From positions 1-11,220 of the forward strand of contig CAMENQ010000046.1 of NCBI GenBank assembly GCA_945928585.1: a stretch of DNA of 11,220 nt, given 5' to 3'. The stretch comes from an uncultured Roseburia sp. Lineage in GTDB: Bacteria > Bacillota > Clostridia > Lachnospirales > Lachnospiraceae. Made by a program: the position numbers and the translations under genes. Each line of letters begins with the position of its first letter. Position 1 is the first letter of the stretch. The notes beneath the pieces were generated by a model that saw only the letters and a program-made list of their open reading frames with translations, made no database searches and was not told where the DNA came from. Of the stretch, positions 5,878-11,220 are shown in pieces.

Positions 5878-6736
5878 AGCTTTCCTTTGCCGTATCTCCC
5901 TCCTGTATAAAGGCATTTTTTACCCCCAGTTCCAATGCATAATCAATAAGCCTGTTATACTCCCGTTTTGTTACCTTTCTGTTTAGCTCAGGATAATCAG
6001 CAAGCGTTGAAACAGGTGTATACTGATTCATAAGACTTATAAAAATGGTGTCTCCATATTTACCAAAAAGATATTTTACTACAGCCTTTGCCTCATTTAC
6101 GTGCCCCGGCAGAAGCAGATGTCTTACTATAACTCCCCTTTTCATTATGCCATTTTCATCAAACTGACATTTTCCCGTTTTATTTACCATTGCGTCTACG
6201 GCTTTCTTCGCCACCTCAGGATAATCCTTTGCCCTTGAATACTTAAATGAGGTCTCATTCTCCATATATTTAAAATCCACCAGATAAATATCTATTATAT
6301 TGCTTATTTCTTCAATGGTTTCAGCCAGTTCATATCCGCTGCTGTTATAAACCACAGGAATCCTGAGTCCATTACTTTTTGCCTTTAATACAGCTTCTCT
6401 TATGTCATAAATATAATGAGTCGGAGTTACAAGATTTATATTGTTTGCTCCCTTTTCCTGCAGCATAAGGCAAAGTTCTGACAGCTTATCCGGTGTAATG
6501 CTTTTTCCTGCCATTCCTCTGCTTATCTCATAATTCTGACAATATACGCATCTTAAATTGCAGCCTGAAAAGAATATGGTTCCTGAGCCTTCCTTACCTG
6601 ATATGCATGGCTCCTCCCACATATGAAGCGCTGCTCTTGCCACATATATGCCTTCTCCTGTTACACTGCATATTCCCTTTTCATTTTTCTTTCTGTCCAC
6701 ACTGCATTTTCTTGGACATATGTTACATACACTCAT
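5849..6736 (-). CDS. pflX: PflX-type radical SAM protein (COG1313)
   Basis: 295 residues, full length for the family. The radical SAM motif is GCNLRCVYCQN with C59, C63 and C66. The N-terminus has an extra set of cysteines, C4, C7, C11 and C23 (CNICPRKC and GIC), which is typical of this family. TPTHYIYDI at about 104-112 and GHVNEAKAVVKYL, followed by an NQYTP segment, are also typical family features. PflX proteins resemble pyruvate formate-lyase activating enzymes, but their substrate has not been established, and no pyruvate formate-lyase gene is in the window. The start lies four bases after the stop of the hydrolase gene, with weak AAGAGAA as ribosome binding site inside that gene's end, so translation is probably coupled. 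The 3' end overlaps the plus-strand regulator gene by 29 bases, and no minus-strand terminator is evident inside that gene. Cytoplasmic. Confidence 0.85.
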   Translation of the reverse strand: MSVCNICPRKCSVDRKKNEKGICSVTGEGIYVARAALHMWEEPCISGKEGSGTIFFSGCNLRCVYCQNYEISRGMAGKSITPDKLSELCLMLQEKGANNINLVTPTHYIYDIREAVLKAKSNGLRIPVVYNSSGYELAETIEEISNIIDIYLVDFKYMENETSFKYSRAKDYPEVAKKAVDAMVNKTGKCQFDENGIMKRGVIVRHLLLPGHVNEAKAVVKYLFGKYGDTIFISLMNQYTPVSTLADYPELNRKVTKREYNRLIDYALELGVKNAFIQEGDTAKESFIPPFSEAF

Positions 6737-6740
6737 ATTT

Positions 6741-7688
6741 CTAATTTCTCTTAAAAAAATCCTCTATATCATTAAACATCTTATTTACATTAGTTTTATC
6801 AAACAGCTTTGCATCCGCATGGTCGCAGTCCTTATTCAGATACAGCCTGCATTTTTCCTCTCCCGCAAGTGTCTTTATTACATTGTACAGATATACTGAC
6901 TGCTCATAAGAAACCACTCCGTCCATCATGCCATGCTGTAATATGGTATACGGAGCATTTTCCGTAACATGACAGCCGGGATTTGATAATATGATATTCT
7001 CCATAACGTCCGACAAATTGTCCGTCCCAAAAAAATTTTTATAAATCCAGTTATCAAGCTGCTTTCCAATAAAGAAGCTGTGACATCCATACCAAAGTAT
7101 CAGCATATTTACGGAGCTGTCAGCACATCCTGATTCTTTGCACAGATATCCCGTATCGTGGCTTAATGCTGCAAGTGCCGCAAGATGTGCTCCTGCCGAG
7201 CCTCCCCAGAGGACGATTTTATCAGGATTTATGCAAAGCTCCTCTGCATGATTCTTTATATGTGATATTGCCTTTTTTATTTCTATTACAGGCTGCGGAT
7301 ATACTGCCTTTGGCGCAAGTGTATATCCAAGTGAAATACAGGCAAAACCTCTTTTTGTTCCTTCAAGAAAAGGCTCAAATTCTATAGAGCTTTTCTGTCC
7401 AAAAAACCATGCTCCGCCGTGAACCTCTATAAATACAGGATAGGATTTTGTGCTTTTACTTACATCATTACAAGTTTCATCATCAGGATAATATATATCA
7501 AACACGGCGTCCGGGCTTTCATCATACTTTATATTTTCAATATAATTTTTAGGATACTGCTCTTCATTTAACTTTGTTCTCATGTGAGGTATCATATCCT
7601 CTGCCGTATGTATACTTTTGTCATTTAATCTTTCTGCCGTATCTGAAACTGCCTGTTTTATTAATTCCTTCACATTAATTTCACTCAT
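6741..7688 (-). CDS. Alpha/beta hydrolase, Aes/HSL-type esterase
   Basis: 315 residues. HGGAW at 90-94 is the oxyanion-hole motif of the hormone-sensitive-lipase-like esterases, and GGSAG at 162-166 is the nucleophile elbow with Ser164. Asp256 (MMDGVVS) and His290 (DCDHAD) are at the expected places for the rest of the catalytic triad. No signal peptide or membrane segment, so a cytoplasmic carboxylesterase or deacetylase acting on small esters is likely; the natural substrate cannot be read from the sequence. AAGAAGTGAG precedes the ATG at 7688. It starts 20 bases after the metallophosphoesterase gene and ends 4 bases before pflX, so it belongs to the same transcript. Confidence 0.87.
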   Translation of the reverse strand: MSEINVKELIKQAVSDTAERLNDKSIHTAEDMIPHMRTKLNEEQYPKNYIENIKYDESPDAVFDIYYPDDETCNDVSKSTKSYPVFIEVHGGAWFFGQKSSIEFEPFLEGTKRGFACISLGYTLAPKAVYPQPVIEIKKAISHIKNHAEELCINPDKIVLWGGSAGAHLAALAALSHDTGYLCKESGCADSSVNMLILWYGCHSFFIGKQLDNWIYKNFFGTDNLSDVMENIILSNPGCHVTENAPYTILQHGMMDGVVSYEQSVYLYNVIKTLAGEEKCRLYLNKDCDHADAKLFDKTNVNKMFNDIEDFFKRN

Positions 7689-7708
7689 ATTCTCACTTCT
7701 TTCAATCC

Positions 7709-8857
7709 CTAATCTGCGTGTTTTATATCAATTATTACATATTCTGCCGGTGAGCTTGTCTTAACACTGTAGCCCCAGCCTGCAAAGCCTGATGTAATAA
7801 GTGCCTGTGTATCCTTAATCCTTGTATAGCCATATACTGCATCATCAAACTTTAAAAACTTAAAAGCAATATTTAACGGCCACATCTGACCTGCGTGAGT
7901 ATGTCCGGACAGTAACAAATCCGTACCTGCATCACTGTTTTCCTCATATTCCTTTGGCTGATGGTCTAAAACTATAATAAACTTATCCTTATCCGTGTCT
8001 TTTATAAGTTCTCCGATAGACGTCCTTTCTCCTGTTTTGTCTGATGACACATAATAAGAAGCATCCTCTCTTCCCACCAGAACAATCTCATCACCTGCAG
8101 CTGCTTTTTCATCCTGAAGTATGGTTATTCCAAAACCCTCGATGGTATTTTTAAGTTCTTCCTCTGAATATGCCCTGCTGTTTCTGTAAAGCTGTCTGTC
8201 ATGATTTCCGTATACATAATATACTCCATATGTACTTTGTATTTCCGAAAAAGCTTTAAACACCTGTATCATATCTTCCTTTGAGGTATTGTCGTCAACT
8301 ATGTCTCCACATAAAAACACCATATCAACATTTTGTTCATTTATGTCATTACATTTTTCCTTCAGTTCCTGTAAATCCACCGATACGCCAAAATGAACAT
8401 CTGCAATAAGTGCGGCTCTGTATCCTTCGTCTCTTATATTCTTATCAGTATATATAGTATAATCAGTCTGAGTTATGTGCATTATATTGTAATGTCCGTA
8501 TGCAAATATAACCGCCGTAACCGTAAATACTATTATGCCGCTTCCATATATTTTCTTCCATACATTAAAATCTTTATATTTTTCTCCTGCAAACTTCTTT
8601 ATAAGAAAGTTAATAAACATAATTACCATAGACAGCACTATAATATGGAAAATTATCATGGCTGGCAGACTGAATATATTTATGCATAAAGCCGTACATA
8701 TTACTGATATTATGGTAATAATTGTTTTTAAAAGTTTTTTATCTGTATGTGCATTTATTGCTTCAAATATCCTTCTTATAAAGTAATACAGATATATGCC
8801 AATTCCTGTCAAAGCAGCTACTGCTGCCAGACCTGCAAATATTAATCCTATGTTCAT
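7709..8857 (-). CDS. Membrane-anchored metallophosphoesterase
   Basis: 382 residues from the ATG at 8857. The first about 130 residues hold three to four hydrophobic segments (start IGLIFAGLAAVAALTGIGIY; then two segments around IITIISVICTALCINIF and HIIVLSMVIMFINF; then IIVFTVTAVIFAY). The catalytic domain follows with the calcineurin-like motifs DVHFG (D153, H155), GDIVDD (D185), GNHD (N218, H219), LDHQP (H299) and GHTHAG (H319, H321). These bind two metal ions. Relatives hydrolyse phosphodiesters or lipid-linked phosphates at the membrane; the substrate here is unknown. The start is uncertain: ATG 8857 has GGAG six bases upstream and directly precedes the first membrane segment. The frame is open further up to a GTG at 8971 with GAGAGG five bases upstream, adding 38 residues with a CPRC pair. 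I prefer 8857, because the upstream part is richer in GC, uses codons rare in the neighbours and folds into hairpins. Confidence 0.85.
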   Translation of the reverse strand: MNIGLIFAGLAAVAALTGIGIYLYYFIRRIFEAINAHTDKKLLKTIITIISVICTALCINIFSLPAMIIFHIIVLSMVIMFINFLIKKFAGEKYKDFNVWKKIYGSGIIVFTVTAVIFAYGHYNIMHITQTDYTIYTDKNIRDEGYRAALIADVHFGVSVDLQELKEKCNDINEQNVDMVFLCGDIVDDNTSKEDMIQVFKAFSEIQSTYGVYYVYGNHDRQLYRNSRAYSEEELKNTIEGFGITILQDEKAAAGDEIVLVGREDASYYVSSDKTGERTSIGELIKDTDKDKFIIVLDHQPKEYEENSDAGTDLLLSGHTHAGQMWPLNIAFKFLKFDDAVYGYTRIKDTQALITSGFAGWGYSVKTSSPAEYVIIDIKHAD

Positions 8858-8985
8858 AAAATTCTCCATTTCCAAGTGCTTTGCGCAACGGGGGCATATT
8901 ATCATATCTACTTTGTGGCGCTCCGTCACAAACTTCCGTGTGAAAAACGAACTATCGGGTTCATTTTTCACACTAACCTCTCTTT
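8858..8985 (-). promoter_or_regulatory. Structured leader between ZIP and metallophosphoesterase genes
   Basis: On the minus strand a 15-base-pair stem (8973-8959 with 8952-8938) surrounds a six-base loop; its only irregular pair is U-G in the minus-strand RNA. A second stem, TTTGTG (8932-8927) with CACAAA (8917-8912), follows, and then a self-complementary TTGCGCAA (8888-8881) near the GGAG of the next gene. Base composition is more GC-rich than the surroundings. This could be a regulatory RNA element, an RNA processing site or a partial terminator; I match it to no known riboswitch. The competing reading is a 38-residue N-terminal extension of the downstream protein. Confidence 0.45.
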
Positions 8986-9771
8986 TTATCCTAACGCTAC
9001 ATCAAGTATCATCATCACCACAAAACCTGCTGCAAATCCAATGGTAGTTATATCATCCTTTTTTCCTCCCGATGATTCCGGAAGAAGTTCCTCTACTACA
9101 ACATAAAGCATGGCTCCTGCCGCAAATGAAAGAAGATACGGCAAAACCGGTTTTAAAAATGATGTAAGAAAAATCGTAACTGCCGCTGCTACAGGCTCAA
9201 CTATTCCTGACAGCGTACCATATAAAAATCCCTTTTTTCTGCTGTGCCCTGCTGATTTTAACGGCATTGATATAATAGCTCCCTCCGGAAAATTCTGGAC
9301 TGCTATACCTATGGTCAGGGCGAACGCTGATGCCAGTGTAATACTGCTGTCTCCTGAAAGCATTCCTGCAAAAACCACTCCTACCGCCATACCTTCCGGT
9401 ATATTATGCAACGTAACAGCTAGTGTAAGAAGGGTTGTTTTTTTTAGATTATGTCCTGCACTTTTTGAACCTTCCGGCTGGTCACTTCCTGCATGAAGAT
9501 GCGGGATAAGCCTATCCATCCCAAGCAAAAACAGTATTCCCAGTGCAATACCTGCCGCTGCCGGAACAAAGGCCAGTCTGCCCATATTCTCAGACATTTC
9601 TATTGACGGAATAATAAGTGACCACACAGCTGCAGCCACCATCACTCCGGATGCAAAACCGAGAAGCACCTTTTCAAGTGTTTCGTTCAGCTTATCCTTT
9701 AATAAAAATACACATGCTGCTCCTAATGTAGTTCCTATAAATGGTATCATCAAACCAATAAAAACTGTCAT
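8986..9771 (-). CDS. ZIP family divalent metal transporter (GufA/ZupT-like)
   Basis: 261 residues, nearly all membrane segments, starting MTVFIGLMIPFIGTTLGAAC. The metal-site motifs of helices 4 and 5 are HNIPEG (122-127) and QNFPEG (159-164). GTLSGIVEP (186-193 region) and VVEELLPES (226-233) are further signatures of the ZupT/GufA branch. A histidine-containing loop (HLHAGSDQPEG, then GH, residues 91-107) lies before helix 4, where ZIP proteins usually have their cytoplasmic metal-binding loop. It should import Zn, Fe, Mn or similar ions; the sequence does not tell which. AAGGGGTGAAG precedes the ATG. It is the first gene of a probable four-gene transcript (ZIP, metallophosphoesterase, esterase, pflX), whose products use metals but share no obvious pathway. 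No Fur, Zur or MntR box is evident to me. Confidence 0.9.
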   Translation of the reverse strand: MTVFIGLMIPFIGTTLGAACVFLLKDKLNETLEKVLLGFASGVMVAAAVWSLIIPSIEMSENMGRLAFVPAAAGIALGILFLLGMDRLIPHLHAGSDQPEGSKSAGHNLKKTTLLTLAVTLHNIPEGMAVGVVFAGMLSGDSSITLASAFALTIGIAVQNFPEGAIISMPLKSAGHSRKKGFLYGTLSGIVEPVAAAVTIFLTSFLKPVLPYLLSFAAGAMLYVVVEELLPESSGGKKDDITTIGFAAGFVVMMILDVALG

Positions 9772-9784
9772 ATCTTCACCCCTT

Positions 9785-9799
9785 CTGATACTATATCAG
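9785..9799. repeat. Short inverted repeat in the ZIP leader
   Basis: CTGATA-CTA-TATCAG, perfect six-base arms, lies between the promoter and the ribosome binding site of the ZIP gene. It may be an operator or a small leader hairpin; it is short enough to occur by chance in AT-rich DNA. Confidence 0.35.
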
Positions 9800-9811
9800 T
9801 AATTAATATAT

Positions 9812-9840
9812 AATATATTCCATAACTTTTCTTTTGATAA
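9812..9840 (-). promoter_or_regulatory. Likely promoter of the ZIP operon
   Basis: On the minus strand TTATCA (9840-9835) is followed after 17 bases by TATATT (9817-9812), about 40 bases upstream of the ATG at 9771. The -10 matches at five of six positions, the -35 at four of six. AT-rich surroundings make chance matches more likely. Confidence 0.45.
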
Positions 9841-9899
9841 TATTTTTATGTTTTAACACCTACTTATGTTTTACAAAATTATTTCTCTATATGATTAGT

Positions 9900-10036
9900 G
9901 TGTCAAAAGGGGTTGCAAAAAATACTTGTGCAAATTCTACAAAAAACTCCGTATAACAAAGAGGTTCAAGCGGTTGTTTATTCCTAATTTATTGTGCAAT
10001 TTCATAATGAATATTTTGAAAATGACCTTTTGACAC
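9900..10036. mobile_element. Possible 137-base MITE-like element with 11-base terminal inverted repeats
   Basis: GTGTCAAAAGG (9900-9910) and CCTTTTGACAC (10026-10036) are perfect terminal inverted repeats around 115 AT-rich bases without a reading frame. TTGTGCAA occurs twice inside (9926-9933 and 9992-9999). I see no target duplication and cannot assign an insertion sequence family. It lies in the 365-base gene-free stretch 9772-10136, whose other contents are the ZIP promoter, a short palindrome TAGGAA-A-TTCCTA around 10048-10060, and the terminator hairpins. The alternative is an ordinary intergenic region with a chance repeat. Confidence 0.4.
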
Positions 10037-10088
10037 CTTAATCTCAATAGGAAATTCCTAAAGCAACAGCGTGAAATTAAGAAACCAA

Positions 10089-10138
10089 AAATTCGCGAAT
10101 GCGAATTTATAAGTCTCGCTGCCGAGCGAGACTTTTTT
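10089..10138. terminator. Tandem terminator hairpins after the formate/nitrite channel gene
   Basis: Stem 1 pairs AAGTCTCGCT (10111-10120) with AGCGAGACTT (10125-10134) around GCCG. Stem 2 pairs AAATTCGC (10089-10096) with GCGAATTT (10101-10108) around GAAT. On the minus strand they follow directly on the stop codon at 10137, and stem 2 runs into TTTTTGG, so they should end the channel transcript. Stem 1 is followed by TTTT on the plus strand too, so it may also stop transcription coming the other way. Confidence 0.75.
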
Positions 10139-10988
10139 ATGAATTTATATTTTTTCTATGTATAATATAAAGCGGAACAGCAACAAATATCATACCGCCC
10201 ACTATATTTCCAAGTGTAACCGGAATGGCGCTGTCTATAAAGAAACTGCCCCAGTTTAGATTACCAAGCTGCTCTGTAGTATATCCGTACTGTTCCATGG
10301 CTGCCATTTTGTAAACGTCATTATTTAATGCAAAAATACCTGCAGGAATATAGTACATATTTGCCACGCAATGCTCATATCCGCTTACTACAAACGCCAT
10401 AATAGGGAAAAATATAGCCCACACCTTTCCTGCTATATCCTTTGCTGCCGATGCCATAAGCACTGCCGCACATACAAATATATTACACATAATGCCTGAT
10501 AAAAAAGCTGAAACAAATGACATAGATACCTTTCCCAATGCTACTTTTATGGTAAAGGCTCCTAAAAGACCTGATGTGTAATCAAGCTGTCCGCTTCCAT
10601 ATACCATACCTGCTACTGCCACTGCTCCCACAAAGTTAGCAAGCCATACTATAACAAGTACCTTAATCATAGTAAGGACATTATATTTTTTGTGAATACA
10701 GCCCATTATCATCATACAGTCGCCTGTAAATAACTCTCCGCCTATAAACACTATCATCATAAGTCCTACAGGGAATATGCATCCACCTATAACTCTTGCC
10801 ACTCCCACGTTTCCGATGGCATGCATTGCCACGCTGCTTCCTGCGGCACCTCCTGCTATAAATATACCTGCAAAAATACCAAGTAATATCAAATTTCCAA
10901 GAGGCATTGATGCCTTTGCCTGTGCGGCATTAATATTGCCTTCCACTATCTGTTTTGGAAGCTTTATCATTAAATTTTCTTCTTTCAT
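10137..10988 (-). CDS. Formate/nitrite transporter family channel (FocA-like)
   Basis: 283 residues with six hydrophobic segments. GELFTGD (84-90) and GYEHCVANM (203-211) are signatures of the FNT family; His206 corresponds to the conserved pore histidine and Thr88 to the conserved loop threonine of FocA. FNT channels are pentamers in the inner membrane that pass formate, nitrite, hydrosulfide or related small anions. In a fermenting anaerobe formate is the likely one, but motifs alone do not separate the subfamilies. The ATG at 10988 has GAAGGA eight bases upstream; a second in-frame ATG six codons later has a poorer site. The gene follows the Hpt-domain gene after 18 bases, suggesting one transcript with a signalling protein, and ends in terminator hairpins. 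Confidence 0.88.
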   Translation of the reverse strand: MKEENLMIKLPKQIVEGNINAAQAKASMPLGNLILLGIFAGIFIAGGAAGSSVAMHAIGNVGVARVIGGCIFPVGLMMIVFIGGELFTGDCMMIMGCIHKKYNVLTMIKVLVIVWLANFVGAVAVAGMVYGSGQLDYTSGLLGAFTIKVALGKVSMSFVSAFLSGIMCNIFVCAAVLMASAAKDIAGKVWAIFFPIMAFVVSGYEHCVANMYYIPAGIFALNNDVYKMAAMEQYGYTTEQLGNLNWGSFFIDSAIPVTLGNIVGGMIFVAVPLYIIHRKNINS

Positions 10989-11006
10989 TTGTTTTTCCTT
11001 CTTTTA

Positions 11007-11220
11007 TTATATTTCATCCATTTCCTGCTCATACTGCTTTATAAGATCTGTTGTCTCATAGTAATCACTTTTTAACTTTTCAATTAAATCTTCCGTGCCT
11101 GTTTTTTCACTGCCTGACTTAATCCCTCTGAGTTCATCACACAATATACTGCTGCTTTTTTCAAGTTTTGTAAAACCCAGATTCATGCTTACACCCTTAA
11201 TCGTATGCGCAACTCTGAAT
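11007..11220 (-). CDS. C-terminal end of a protein with an Hpt phosphotransfer domain
   Basis: I read the frame from the minus strand: 70 residues from the window edge to the TAA at 11009-11007. It begins FRVAHTIKGVSMNLGFTKLE, the core of an Hpt domain, whose histidine (AHTIKG) is the phosphoryl acceptor in multistep phosphorelays; the usual helix with LEKSSSILCDEL follows. The tail (about residues 42-70, DLIEKLKSDYYETTDLIKQY) is a helical, charged end. It may be a stand-alone Hpt protein or the last domain of a large hybrid sensor; the rest lies outside the window. Co-transcription with the channel gene 18 bases downstream is likely. Confidence 0.8.
   Translation of the reverse strand, partial: FRVAHTIKGVSMNLGFTKLEKSSSILCDELRGIKSGSEKTGTEDLIEKLKSDYYETTDLIKQYEQEMDEI

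Noticed and set aside
5849..10988. A formate-metabolism cluster of pflX and the FNT channel
   Set aside because: They are in different transcripts more than 3 kb apart with unrelated genes between, and no pyruvate formate-lyase or its activator is present.
1..11220. tRNA, rRNA or known riboswitch genes
   Set aside because: I saw no cloverleaf, rRNA segment or recognised riboswitch core on either strand by eye.

Overview
The window looks like chromosomal DNA of a low-GC Gram-positive anaerobe, most likely a Lachnospiraceae/Clostridia member. The reasons are the AT-rich coding with many ATA and AGA codons, GGAG-type ribosome binding sites, clostridial LexA boxes of the form GAAC-N4-GTTC, and a gene set (PflX-type radical SAM protein, formate/nitrite channel, extracytoplasmic binding-domain sensor, Hpt protein) typical of gut Clostridia. 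Genus assignment is inference. Nearly all genes are on the minus strand; the only supported plus-strand gene is a small helix-turn-helix regulator.

Reading along the minus strand from the right edge: the end of a protein with an Hpt phosphotransfer domain (11007-11220) lies 18 bases upstream of a formate/nitrite-family channel gene (10137-10988), which ends in tandem hairpins. A 365-base gap follows with a short MITE-like inverted-repeat element (9900-10036) and a promoter. Next comes a probable operon of a ZIP metal transporter (8986-9771), a membrane-anchored metallophosphoesterase (7709-8857) preceded by a structured leader, an alpha/beta hydrolase (6741-7688) and a PflX-type radical SAM protein (5849-6736). 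The last of these overlaps, tail to tail, the plus-strand regulator (5377-5877). That regulator is divergent from a lipoprotein with an aspartate-rich pentad tail (3835-5202), and the two share a 174-base intergenic region containing a perfect 22-bp palindrome.

The most interesting part is 1072-3555: a two-gene operon of a radical SAM protein (TIGR03916 type) and its DUF4130/TIGR03915 partner, a predicted but uncharacterised DNA repair or modification pair. Its promoter carries two LexA boxes, one between the -35 and -10 elements and one just downstream, so the operon should be induced by DNA damage. The radical SAM protein has a helix-hairpin-helix DNA-binding motif and ends in QMSLFD, which resembles a sliding-clamp binding motif. 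Together these make a sequence-based case for an SOS-regulated, replication-linked DNA repair system.

Immediately downstream of the operon, starting on its stop codon, is a 344-base near-palindrome (732-1075) with no obvious coding function. It separates the repair operon from the 5' part of a membrane sensor gene with an extracytoplasmic solute-binding-type domain (1-602), which has its own promoter and runs off the left edge.
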